The notes under the pieces: generated by a model
What the model was told of the DNA's origin: nothing
What the model saw: the letters and a program-made list of their open reading frames with translations, nothing else
Database searches by the model: none
Made by a program: the position numbers and the translations under genes
DNA from: a virus
Strand: one strand, 5' to 3'
Virus record (IMG/VR): IMGVR_UViG_3300014502_000035
Span: 1 to 23,273 of that record
Length of the DNA: 23,273 nt
Shown here: piece after piece, positions 8,254 to 15,227 of the stretch
Position numbering within the stretch: position 1 is the first letter of the stretch
How the letters are laid out: each line of letters begins with the position of its first letter

Positions 8254-8556
8254 TTATACCACAGTGAATTGTTTATAACTGTCAAGCAAGTTTGTGAAAG
8301 TTAATGGTATTGCATATCCCTGTACATAACTAACAGGTTGTCTGGTTGTGTACAAATGACTTGCATAAAGCAATACTGCTTGTTGTATTGGTAATGGCAT
8401 ATTAATACCTGTATAACCACTTGTTGAACCTGTATAGAGATTCAAATAGTTTAAGCAATGTACTTCTGCAACATTCAAATAAAATTGCAGTAAAGCATCG
8501 TCATCCAAATATTCTGGTTCTATGATAAGTTGCCTTTTAAGTTGTGTAATATTCAT
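8254..8556 (-). CDS. Head-tail connector (HK97 gp6-like)
   Basis: 100 residues, largely helical. It begins with MNITQLKRQLIIEPEYLDDD, followed by a helix containing NVAEVHCLNYLN and QQAVLLYASHLYTTRQP. This is the classic layout of gp6-like connectors: DLK...E...DD..I..Y...A...I, then A...L.AH.Y..R. The product forms the ring under the portal. It is the first gene after a terminator and has its own motif 16 nt upstream. Confidence 0.82.
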   Translation of the reverse strand: MNITQLKRQLIIEPEYLDDDALLQFYLNVAEVHCLNYLNLYTGSTSGYTGINMPLPIQQAVLLYASHLYTTRQPVSYVQGYAIPLTFTNLLDSYKQFTVV

Positions 8557-8570
8557 GGATTATATATTTT

Positions 8571-8582
8571 ATATAAATACGA
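8571..8582 (-). promoter_or_regulatory. Putative late promoter, motif copy 3 (connector unit)
   Basis: Minus-strand TCGTATTTATAT; core octamer at 8573-8580, 16 nt before the connector ATG and just downstream of the capsid gene terminator. Confidence 0.62.
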
Positions 8583-8589
8583 TTGAATT

Positions 8590-8621
8590 AAAAAAGAAAA
8601 GGCACTCGATTGAGTGCCTTT
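8590..8621 (-). terminator. Rho-independent terminator after major capsid gene
   Basis: Perfect 10-bp stem AAAGGCACTC / GAGTGCCTTT with a 4-nt loop (8598-8621). On the minus strand it is followed by a TTTTCTTTTTT tract. It lies about 36 nt after the capsid stop. Confidence 0.9.
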
Positions 8622-8657
8622 GAGATTTTATTATATGAAAAAGAAATAGAAGACTAA

Positions 8658-9875
8658 TTAAGCAATCGTTCCCTTTGCAAATGCTTGTTTTCTACGAAGT
8701 TTAACGTCAAAATAAGCATTGATAACCACCCTGATTTTACCTTCTTTTGCAACTGTATATGGGTCAACAATAAGGTCGATTCCACCCCATTGACCGATAA
8801 TCATGTCGGCAAAGCAACCAAAGATTACACCCTTTGCACCACTAACTGTAGGAAGGTTAGTTGAAGTTAAGTAAGGATAACCGTTGATTTGTGAGTTCTC
8901 AGCAATGAAACCTGCAGCAACTGTTGCAGCCTTAGCCGTTGATTTTAATTTACCAACTGAAGTTGGATGAAGCAAATAAGTTCCCGGACTTTTCAATGCA
9001 TTTGCAGCTGCAACTGCACTTTCCAAAGAAATCATCTGTGCAAAAGTACTACCACTTGAAAATACTAATGTAGGATTGTAGAACAAACCTTCAGGTCTGT
9101 ATGCTGTACCAACAAGAGTTCCAAATGCTGTTGCTTCAAGTAAGTCAGAAACTGCCAATACTATATCATTCTGAAGTAATGCATTTGCACCAACACTGTC
9201 TTGAAGTAAGAATTGTTTACTTACATCGTAATAAGCAGTGATTCTGTGTGGTGATAAATCAACTTCACTGAATCCAGGTGCTGCATCAACAGCACTGTCA
9301 TTTTCTGCTTTCCAGTTTGCTGTGTTACCTGTGGAAAGTACTGGTATTGAGACATTTCCAACCAAACCCGTCATCATTTGTGCACCTGCCTTAACCAAAA
9401 TTAAATTGGCTCTAAGGAATGGAATCATTTCAAGTTTATCAGTTTGAACAACTACTGAACCTTCTGCTTGTGTTCCACCAGCAAGAATGTCACCCCTGTA
9501 TTCCATCGGTAATGTAATTTGACCATTGTATGAAAGTCCTGCTTTTTGGAATTCTTTTCTTCCAAGTGCAAACACTTCATTTTCTGCATCCGAAAAACCT
9601 CTAAGTTCAGAAGCATTTAAAATTGCTCTTGATAAACTAAAATTGCTCATTGTATTGTTTGTATTTTTTATGATTATATTATTTTTATTTACTAAATTTC
9701 TTTTTGTTTCGATTTCCTTGTCAATTGCTTGAATTTCAGCATTGATAGTTTCGAATTCCTGACCTTCATCGGTGTCTAATTTTCTTGTTTCAAGTTTTGC
9801 TTTTGCAAGTACACCTTCAAGTGCTGTAAGTTTTGCCTTACGTTCTTCGATTAGTTCATTCATGTCTTTTGCCAT
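8658..9875 (-). CDS. Major capsid protein, HK97 fold
   Basis: 405 residues, the usual length for an HK97-type capsid precursor. Residues 1 to about 70 form a charged coiled coil (delta/scaffolding domain), with the heptad-like LIEERKAKLTALEGVLAKAK. The shell domain follows, with GTQAEGSVVVQTDK (E-loop/N-arm region) and NWKAENDSAVDAAPGFSEV, a signature of this family. FDVKLRRKQAFAKGTIA closes the protein. The delta domain is expected to be removed by the protease encoded just upstream. The gene is a single unit between its own motif and a strong terminator. Confidence 0.95.
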   Translation of the reverse strand: MAKDMNELIEERKAKLTALEGVLAKAKLETRKLDTDEGQEFETINAEIQAIDKEIETKRNLVNKNNIIIKNTNNTMSNFSLSRAILNASELRGFSDAENEVFALGRKEFQKAGLSYNGQITLPMEYRGDILAGGTQAEGSVVVQTDKLEMIPFLRANLILVKAGAQMMTGLVGNVSIPVLSTGNTANWKAENDSAVDAAPGFSEVDLSPHRITAYYDVSKQFLLQDSVGANALLQNDIVLAVSDLLEATAFGTLVGTAYRPEGLFYNPTLVFSSGSTFAQMISLESAVAAANALKSPGTYLLHPTSVGKLKSTAKAATVAAGFIAENSQINGYPYLTSTNLPTVSGAKGVIFGCFADMIIGQWGGIDLIVDPYTVAKEGKIRVVINAYFDVKLRRKQAFAKGTIA

Positions 9876-9890
9876 GTGATTAATAATTTT

Positions 9891-9902
9891 ACATAAATAC
9901 GA
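9891..9902 (-). promoter_or_regulatory. Putative late promoter, motif copy 4 (major capsid protein)
   Basis: Minus-strand TCGTATTTATGT; core octamer at 9893-9900, 17 nt before the capsid ATG and in the 37-nt gap after the protease gene. Confidence 0.63.
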
Positions 9903-9912
9903 GCAAATAATT

Positions 9913-10668
9913 TTATTTTTTTAGTTTGTTAATTTTGTCTTCAAATGCCCGATAATAATCAGCCATTGCTTTTTCCTTTTCTTTGGCTTTCTGTGCTTCA
10001 ATTGCTGCCTGTGCTTCTTTATCCTGTTTTGACTTTAACTCCAATGCTTCTTTATCTTTGGCTTTCTGCAAGTCAATTGCTTCCTGTGCTTCTCTGACCT
10101 TTTGTGCTTCGAGTTCTTCTGACTGCCTTAATTCGTCAAGTCCACGAGTGCTTACCATTGTTTGTGGATATGCAGGTGTAATAACAATACTGAAGTCAGC
10201 AACCTTTGAAAACTTATTGATTGTTCTCAAATAAGTACCGTCTGACCTTTTTTCCCATCTTTCAGCACCCTTTTCTGTTGGTACTTTAAAACTGAAACTG
10301 CATGCTGATAAATCACCATTCTGAATATCCTCAAGAATACCTGCATCTTTTTGTTTTGCTTTAAAATTAAAATGCACACCCCTTTCATCAACATTAAAAT
10401 GTAATGAGTTTCTTTGTCCATCAGGACGATACCTTGCCAATACTGAATCTGGTTGGTGTTGGTATTTCATAACAATATCCTGTGTCTTTAAGAATTCCTC
10501 AGTTGCTGCTGAAGGCATAATTCTTTCTGAGAATTGACCACTTGCCAGTTTGTCTGACTCCTGACCAAACACTATTGCTGTACCACTAATAATACCAGTC
10601 TCTGAGTTTGCTCTTAATTCAGTTGCATATCGAACTTCTAATTGATTGTCATTAATTATATTTTCCAT
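9913..10668 (-). CDS. Prohead protease, HK97 type, with C-terminal coiled-coil extension
   Basis: 251 residues. The catalytic domain covers about 1-178: GIISGTAIVFGQ strand, the His motif MKYQHQPDSVLARY (H71), and GDLSACSFSF with the likely nucleophile S124. VADFSIVITPAYPQT closes the domain, as in the U35 herpesvirus-like protease family. Residues 180-251 are a highly charged Ala/Glu/Lys/Gln-rich coiled coil with repeated EAQKAKEKE-like units, longer than the minimal enzyme; it may act in scaffolding. The protein matures the capsid by cutting the delta domain. The gene lies 8 nt after the portal gene. Confidence 0.92.
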   Translation of the reverse strand: MENIINDNQLEVRYATELRANSETGIISGTAIVFGQESDKLASGQFSERIMPSAATEEFLKTQDIVMKYQHQPDSVLARYRPDGQRNSLHFNVDERGVHFNFKAKQKDAGILEDIQNGDLSACSFSFKVPTEKGAERWEKRSDGTYLRTINKFSKVADFSIVITPAYPQTMVSTRGLDELRQSEELEAQKVREAQEAIDLQKAKDKEALELKSKQDKEAQAAIEAQKAKEKEKAMADYYRAFEDKINKLKK

Positions 10669-10676
10669 TGTATTAA

Positions 10677-12047
10677 TTATTTTAAAAGTTTATTATCAAT
10701 ATTATTTTGAGTTGTACTACCACTTGTAGGTTTTGTTGGTGTATTTGCTTTTGCAGTACCACTAACAACCAAGTCATTAATTGGCTGTAAATTAGTACTA
10801 ACAAATGCTGTGTTACCACCCTGTACTGGAAATTCAGCATCGTAGTCTGAACGAATTTCATTGGCTGTTTTAGCACCAATACCGAAAAGTTTAGCAGCAA
10901 CATCTGCTTTTGTCGTTGCATCCAATCTCAGAAGATTTTCAGTATTGAATTTTAATGACGAAAGTTTCCAGTCTGACTGTAAGTATAATTTTCTAAAGAA
11001 TTCATTTTCTACTTTTTCAAGTAATGGCAATAAGCAGTCATTTAAGAAACCTAATCCCTGTTGCTCTGCTGTTGCTGCATGTCTTGCAGACTCTGAGAAT
11101 GCCAAACTTGGTGGTACGTTAAAATACCTACAGATTTCCAATACGTTGAATGCTTTGTTTTCAATCATCTGAGAATCTTTTGGATTAACACTGATTGGCT
11201 GAAATTCCATACCACTATCCAGTGCTACAATACCACCACTTGTACCACCTAATGCAGGTGAAAGTGCTTGTACAAAACTCTCTTTTGCTTTCTGTGCTTG
11301 ACCTTTAAGAAGTGTTACACCTGCAATTGCATGTAATACACCACTGAGGTTTGCACCACTACGGAAGAATGAACCACTATGTGTTTGAGTGTCGTATGCA
11401 ATTCCCAATGTTTCTGCTGCATAAGCCAAAGTACTTATACCTCTCAAACCTGTAGCATCAGGATAATTAATTAAATGAATAATTTGTGATTTGTCATATA
11501 TGTGACCATTCAATACATAATGGTAAGTAACATCAACATTGCCACCAGTCATAATTGCTGTTAGGTCTACAAGTTCTGTGATTAAAGCACCATTGATATA
11601 TATGTACACATAGTCACTATTCAATAATGTTAATGAAGTTACGTCACCCGTATTTGTCCTGTCAATTAAAATGTATGCACTGCCTTTAAGCAACATATTA
11701 ATTATTGCTAATTTCTTCAGCATATAAGCACCCATAAAACTATTTGGTGCAATATTCAGAATATCATATAGACTATTTCCAAAGTCAGTGTACTTCCAAC
11801 TACTGTTACCGTTGGCATTAACACGACTTATTTGTGGTATTAATGGCAAACATGCTACTGAATCACTTATTAAGTTGACACATCTGTAGACTGTGCTAAG
11901 TTTTAATGCCTTAGAAGGATTATAAAGACTGGTTGAATTAAATGGAATACTGCCAAGAAAAGGACTTGCATAGTCAGTTTCATCGAACCTTGTTCGATTT
12001 TCAAGTTTTGGTTTTCCGGTGAAAGTTTTTTGGAAGAAATTTGCCAT
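10677..12047 (-). CDS. Portal protein, HK97 type
   Basis: 456 residues, the usual length for this family. The N-terminal helix KLSTVYRCVNLISDSVACLP matches the typical portal start; IIHLINYPDATGLRGISTL and the stretch ending FFRSGANLSGVL are core portal motifs. The C-terminal half has CRYFNVPPSLAF...ATAEQQGLGFLNDCL (crown/wing region) and GAKTANEIRSDYDAEFPVQGG. It forms the dodecameric ring through which DNA is packaged. A motif lies 16 nt upstream of its ATG. Order terminase, portal, protease, capsid is canonical. Confidence 0.95.
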   Translation of the reverse strand: MANFFQKTFTGKPKLENRTRFDETDYASPFLGSIPFNSTSLYNPSKALKLSTVYRCVNLISDSVACLPLIPQISRVNANGNSSWKYTDFGNSLYDILNIAPNSFMGAYMLKKLAIINMLLKGSAYILIDRTNTGDVTSLTLLNSDYVYIYINGALITELVDLTAIMTGGNVDVTYHYVLNGHIYDKSQIIHLINYPDATGLRGISTLAYAAETLGIAYDTQTHSGSFFRSGANLSGVLHAIAGVTLLKGQAQKAKESFVQALSPALGGTSGGIVALDSGMEFQPISVNPKDSQMIENKAFNVLEICRYFNVPPSLAFSESARHAATAEQQGLGFLNDCLLPLLEKVENEFFRKLYLQSDWKLSSLKFNTENLLRLDATTKADVAAKLFGIGAKTANEIRSDYDAEFPVQGGNTAFVSTNLQPINDLVVSGTAKANTPTKPTSGSTTQNNIDNKLLK

Positions 12048-12061
12048 TGATTTGCTATTTC

Positions 12062-12073
12062 ATATAAATACGA
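12062..12073 (-). promoter_or_regulatory. Putative late promoter, motif copy 5 (portal-protease unit)
   Basis: Minus-strand TCGTATTTATAT; core octamer at 12064-12071, 16 nt before the portal ATG. Confidence 0.62.
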
Positions 12074-12080
12074 GTGGTGT

Positions 12081-12110
12081 TTCTTATTTTTTCTTATTTT
12101 TTCTTATTTC
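12081..12110. repeat. Three tandem 10-bp units upstream of the portal promoter motif
   Basis: The unit ttcttatttt is repeated three times (plus strand), the last copy differing only at its final base. It lies in the 85-bp gap between terminase and portal, about 10 bp upstream of motif copy 5. The period equals one helical turn, so it could be a curved or UP-like element. Confidence 0.75.
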
Positions 12111-12132
12111 ACAATTCATTGAAAATCAAAAT

Positions 12133-13761
12133 TTAATAAGCACTGAAATTGTATTGTGGTGTAGTTATATAACTGCCTAATGCATTTAGCATAGCACTTA
12201 CCCCGTCTATTTTTTTATTCTTGTTGCTTCTAATAAGACCCATATTACCCATAGTATTTTGTTTTACTATGACATTTGAAATCATCCACTTAGTAATGAT
12301 ATTGGATTGCAAGACTATGTAGCCACTTTTAATCAGTCTTTCAAATTCACGGATAGGCTTGTTCATTGAACCCCAAGTCTGTGCATATTTCTGCATATTC
12401 AGTCCTGCCTGTGTTGCATTGATTGCAAAACTTGTACTGTTCCAAACATCGTATGCCACAAGCATAATTTGGTTTGTATTGTAGACTTTCATAATGTCCG
12501 ATAATATTCGGTCATAGTCAATGACATTGCCAGAAGTAACATTTATGTGTCCAGCAGTTGAAGCATTTAAGAACTTGTCTTTGTTGATATTACTATTAAT
12601 GCTGTCTTCGGGAATATAAAAATCGTTGAAAAAGTATATTTTATCACTTAGTGGAATCATGTATGAAACTGCTGAAATGTCACTAACACTTGATAGGTCA
12701 ACTCCAACCCAGACTGGTGCATCCTTGAACATTTCATCGTTAATTGTTACGTCCTTCATACTCTCTACCACATATTTTTCATTAATCCAATCTTCGTCAC
12801 TGCTATGTTTTAACCATTGATTGAAATTCTTTACCAACACACCATTTCTTTCTGCTTCGAAATTTGTTGCCTTGTTAACTTCAGATTCAATGAAGTCTGA
12901 GTATACTGATATGTTAAGATTTGGATTAGCCTTTGTCCAAACACTTTTGTCTTCATAACTATCTTCTTCATCCAGTGTGTAAATAATTGCAAACTGACTT
13001 TCATCGTCTACAATTCCACTGAGTATTTCAGAACAATAAGTCCGGAGTTGATAACAGAAACTTTCACTGTTAAAACCTGCTGTGGTAATGACAACAAAAA
13101 GTGGCTGTTCCCTTGAACCCATAGAACTCTTTATAACATTGTACATCAAGTTGTTAGGAGCCTCATGTAGTTCGTCAATAATTGCAAAACTGGTGTTTAA
13201 TCCATCCAACTTTGTAGCATCTGAAGCAGTGACAATTAATTCGGAATCCTTGTACTTTATGCTGTTGTAATAGTGCCTTAAATATTTTTTCTTTTTGTCC
13301 AGTTGTATTGCAAACTGCTTACACTTTTTGAAGTCAACGTCTTTGGCTTGATTTTTACTGTTGGCACTGACTATTACCTGTGCATCTACATCAGTCATTA
13401 AATGATAAATGGCAAGTGCATTGGCAAACTGTGACTTGCCATTTTTCCTGGCTAATTCAATATAACAGTATTTGACTTTTCTTGTGTTGGTGCTGACTTT
13501 GTACAAACCATAAATGGCTACCGTTATGAAAACCTGCCAGTCTTCAAGTATGAAATGCTTCTTCTGTACTTGCTCAGTGAGATATAGATAATTCTGAATG
13601 AAATTAATAGTACTATCGGCTTCTGGTTCATTATAATAATACAGTGGATTTTTTAAGTCATTCAACCACCTTTGGCAGGCTTGCTTGACAAACTTACAAG
13701 CAATTATTTTTCCCGACAAACAATCATTGGCATAGTTACTGGCTGTTTCAAAGTTCGACAT
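12133..13761 (-). CDS. Terminase large subunit
   Basis: 542 residues. The ATPase has a Walker A-like ARKNGKS at 104-110, preceded by an adenine-motif region with EDWQ (about 73-76), a Walker B with IIDELHE (about 194-200), and a coupling motif FVVITTAGF. The nuclease domain begins near residue 350 with WVGVDLSSVSDISA, whose aspartate fits the RNase H-like fold; a later MLVAYDVWNS supplies another acidic residue. This is the HK97-type/phiE125-like terminase layout. It cuts and translocates DNA at the portal. The start shares one base with the stop of the upstream small gene, indicating coupled translation. Confidence 0.95.
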   Translation of the reverse strand: MSNFETASNYANDCLSGKIIACKFVKQACQRWLNDLKNPLYYYNEPEADSTINFIQNYLYLTEQVQKKHFILEDWQVFITVAIYGLYKVSTNTRKVKYCYIELARKNGKSQFANALAIYHLMTDVDAQVIVSANSKNQAKDVDFKKCKQFAIQLDKKKKYLRHYYNSIKYKDSELIVTASDATKLDGLNTSFAIIDELHEAPNNLMYNVIKSSMGSREQPLFVVITTAGFNSESFCYQLRTYCSEILSGIVDDESQFAIIYTLDEEDSYEDKSVWTKANPNLNISVYSDFIESEVNKATNFEAERNGVLVKNFNQWLKHSSDEDWINEKYVVESMKDVTINDEMFKDAPVWVGVDLSSVSDISAVSYMIPLSDKIYFFNDFYIPEDSINSNINKDKFLNASTAGHINVTSGNVIDYDRILSDIMKVYNTNQIMLVAYDVWNSTSFAINATQAGLNMQKYAQTWGSMNKPIREFERLIKSGYIVLQSNIITKWMISNVIVKQNTMGNMGLIRSNKNKKIDGVSAMLNALGSYITTPQYNFSAY

Positions 13762-14084
13762 TAACGAGTTTCTAAATCCTGCTTATTTACAGCAAAGCCA
13801 ATTGGCTTTTCTTTGTTAGTTTTTATTGAATCTACAATTGCCTTGAAGTCTTCGTCATCGTCAGTAATACTCTTGTTGGCTTTCTTAAGTTTACTCAGCA
13901 TGTTGAAAATCTGCAATGAGAGTTGGTAAATCAGATAGGCATTATGTTTGGTGTTCTCATGAACATATTCGTCAATCAGGTCATTAACTAAAGAGACATT
14001 CATTAGCACCAATTCAATGTCTGTTTCATCTGCACCACACTTTTTCAGTGTTGCTTTTACGTTTCTTAATCCGAATTTTTTCAT
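13761..14084 (-). CDS. Putative terminase small subunit
   Basis: 107 residues. The N-terminus KKFGLRNVKATLKKCGADET could form a DNA-binding helical bundle. The central helices (LVLMNVSLVNDLIDEYVHEN) resemble the oligomerisation region of P27-type small terminases, in which an acidic/hydrophobic helix pair is followed by a flexible charged C-terminus. The gene is directly upstream of the large subunit (1-nt overlap) and has the right size. I cannot confirm the family from motifs alone; the neighbouring 82-residue gene is the other candidate. Confidence 0.6.
   Translation of the reverse strand: MKKFGLRNVKATLKKCGADETDIELVLMNVSLVNDLIDEYVHENTKHNAYLIYQLSLQIFNMLSKLKKANKSITDDDEDFKAIVDSIKTNKEKPIGFAVNKQDLETR
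13794..13809. other. 16-bp perfect palindrome at the 3' end of the small terminase gene
   Basis: AAAGCCAATTGGCTTT reads identically on both strands. It lies about 33-48 bp before the large terminase start. It encodes KPIGF on the minus strand, so it may be chance, or a protein-binding site or weak hairpin. Confidence 0.4.
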
Positions 14085-14332
14085 TATAATGTTTGTAGTT
14101 TTTTTTCTGTTGATTGCAATGCATCAATAAATTCTTTAACACCAAAAGTTACTGTTAAAGACTTCTGCTTAAGTATTTCCAAAAATTCCTCTGACTCTTT
14201 AATATAGTCTTCATGTGCTTTATTTTCTGCTGACAAGATTTCAATTCTTGTGTTATTTACTTCAATATAACCCTTTGATAGTCCAATTTGCTTCTTAGTT
14301 TGTTCGATTGTAAATTCTAATTGTTTGTTCAT
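14084..14332 (-). CDS. Small coiled-coil protein upstream of terminase
   Basis: 82 residues, strongly helical with heptad-like spacing (FTIEQTKKQIGLSKGYIE, later ILSAENKAHEDYIKESEEFL). No catalytic motif. It overlaps the next gene by one base (TAATG). The leader is an extreme A/T-rich stretch with TAA-type repeats and, further upstream, a G8 tract. It may be a packaging accessory, a scaffold or part of a two-gene small terminase; function is unknown. Confidence 0.7.
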   Translation of the reverse strand: MNKQLEFTIEQTKKQIGLSKGYIEVNNTRIEILSAENKAHEDYIKESEEFLEILKQKSLTVTFGVKEFIDALQSTEKKLQTL

Positions 14333-14337
14333 TGTTT

Positions 14338-14375
14338 TATAATTTATTATAATTTATTATTATTATTATTATTTT
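14338..14375. repeat. A/T-only simple repeat in the leader of the 82-aa gene
   Basis: The stretch is composed of tta/att triplets, including a run of about six tandem ATT units and the doubled unit taatttatta. It is the direct upstream leader of the gene starting at 14332. It may simply provide an unstructured ribosome landing site. Confidence 0.6.
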
Positions 14376-14388
14376 ATTGTTTTTTATA

Positions 14389-14396
14389 CCCCCCCC
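14389..14396. repeat. C8/G8 homopolymer tract between terminase leader and small ORF
   Basis: Eight consecutive C on the plus strand (G8 on the minus, transcribed strand), flanked on both sides by TATA. It is striking in such AT-rich DNA. On the minus strand the first G of the tract is the last base of the small ORF's TAG. Length variation is plausible. Confidence 0.7.
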
Positions 14397-14476
14397 TATA
14401 CCAAATTCTTTAAGCCGTCATCTAATGGGCAGGTATCCAAGCCTTTGCAAACTTTTCGACCCCGTATAGGCTTCAT
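14396..14476 (-). CDS. Possible 26-codon small ORF between sigma-like and terminase genes
   Basis: ATG at 14474-14476, TAG at 14396-14398. The product has 26 residues, is basic in its first half, and has cysteines at 10 and 16. It starts 18 nt after motif copy 6, the same spacing seen for portal, capsid, connector and the 126-aa gene (16-17 nt), which argues that it is translated or at least is the transcript head. Its sequence nearly fills the interval bounded by the 11-bp inverted repeat. It may instead be a leader peptide or chance ORF over a packaging site. Confidence 0.4.
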   Translation of the reverse strand: MKPIRGRKVCKGLDTCPLDDGLKNLV

Positions 14477-14488
14477 TGCTTAAAGAAT
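14405..14488. repeat. 11-bp perfect inverted repeat enclosing 62 nt (candidate cos/regulatory structure)
   Basis: ATTCTTTAAGC at 14405-14415 is perfectly complemented by GCTTAAAGAAT at 14478-14488. The enclosed 62 nt are more GC-rich than the flanks and include the palindrome TTTGCAAA. The loop is too long for a normal terminator. Location just upstream of the terminase genes is where a cos or pac site is often found. Confidence 0.55.
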
Positions 14489-14492
14489 TCCT

Positions 14493-14504
14493 CTATAAAT
14501 ACTA
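14493..14504 (-). promoter_or_regulatory. Putative late promoter, motif copy 6 (terminase unit)
   Basis: Minus-strand TAGTATTTATAG; core octamer at 14495-14502. It would start a transcript covering the small ORF, the 82-aa gene and both terminase genes. Confidence 0.55.
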
Positions 14505-14534
14505 CCGAAAACCATAAAGTCACATACATTTATC

Positions 14535-15227
14535 TTAGATATCAGTGTTGTTCTTCTTCTTGCTCTTGCTGTTGAACACTTGGCTCCTGATACCAAGACT
14601 GAAGTTAATATTATAGAAGTTTCTTTTGCTTATGTGTAATGTATTGCAGACATATTCTTGAAACCCTTGTGGATTGTAGTTGTTAGCAATCAAGTACTCT
14701 TTAAGTAGGATTAGGTAGACAGGTTTGGTCATTGTTATTCTTTCTTCTGCAATAATTAAATCATCTATCTTTGCCATGATATCCCCCCGGACCTTATCCA
14801 AATCAACTTCATTATCTTCATTGTATTCTTCATTGTCATCTGCACAACATAGGATTGCATCGTCATTACTATCGTATGTTATCAATCGTTGTACATTACT
14901 GACATACTGTGTCATCCTTGCCTGTGTTAATACATAGTTGCTTGCTGCATTCCACAGCCAATTGAGTACACCTTTGACTTTATCTATGTTTAACTTAGTA
15001 TTGAGCACAGTCCAAAGGTGTGTCAGTGTTTCCTGTTTACAGTCTTCTTTCTCTGCCATTGACCAGCCAGAAACATGTTTATTGATTGCATTATCAATTA
15101 AGTAAGATAGATTTGGATATAATTGTCTGAAGATACGATTCCTGGTAATTGCCGAAGTACTTGCTGTACTGCAATAATAAAACTCTTTGATTAACTCAGT
15201 GTCATTGTCAGTCCAATAGTTATTCAA
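14535..15227 (-). CDS. Sigma-70 region 2-like putative phage sigma factor
   Basis: 230 residues starting at TTG (15225-15227), which overlaps the stop of the upstream frame (TTGAATAA); a stop lies shortly upstream in this frame and no ATG occurs near the N-terminus. Residues 35-105 match sigma region 2: RQLYPNLSYLIDNAINKH (2.1), then EDCKQETLTHLWTVLN, corresponding to the D-x-x-Q-E-x-[FL]-x-x-[LV]-W core of 2.2, then VLNWLWNAASNYVLTQAR (2.3-2.4). An acidic stretch (about 128-143) follows. The C-terminus (about 175-212), with ...NTLHISKRNFYNINFSLG, could be a region 4-like HTH. The place at the head of the late genes fits a late sigma factor. Alternative: a sigma-fold protein that no longer binds polymerase. 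Confidence 0.65.
   Translation of the reverse strand: MNNYWTDNDTELIKEFYYCSTASTSAITRNRIFRQLYPNLSYLIDNAINKHVSGWSMAEKEDCKQETLTHLWTVLNTKLNIDKVKGVLNWLWNAASNYVLTQARMTQYVSNVQRLITYDSNDDAILCCADDNEEYNEDNEVDLDKVRGDIMAKIDDLIIAEERITMTKPVYLILLKEYLIANNYNPQGFQEYVCNTLHISKRNFYNINFSLGIRSQVFNSKSKKKNNTDI

Noticed and set aside
10227-10921. Minus-strand alternative frames inside the protease and portal genes
   Set aside because: They overlap well-supported genes completely and their translations look like shifted reading frames (Gln/Leu/Val-rich).
12133-13761. Possible split or intron in the large terminase
   Set aside because: ATPase and nuclease motifs are all present in one uninterrupted frame of normal length.
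14405-14488. tRNA-like gene (7-11 bp terminal stem, TTCGA, possible anticodon loop)
   Set aside because: The D, anticodon and T stems do not pair on either strand; only the outer inverted repeat is perfect.
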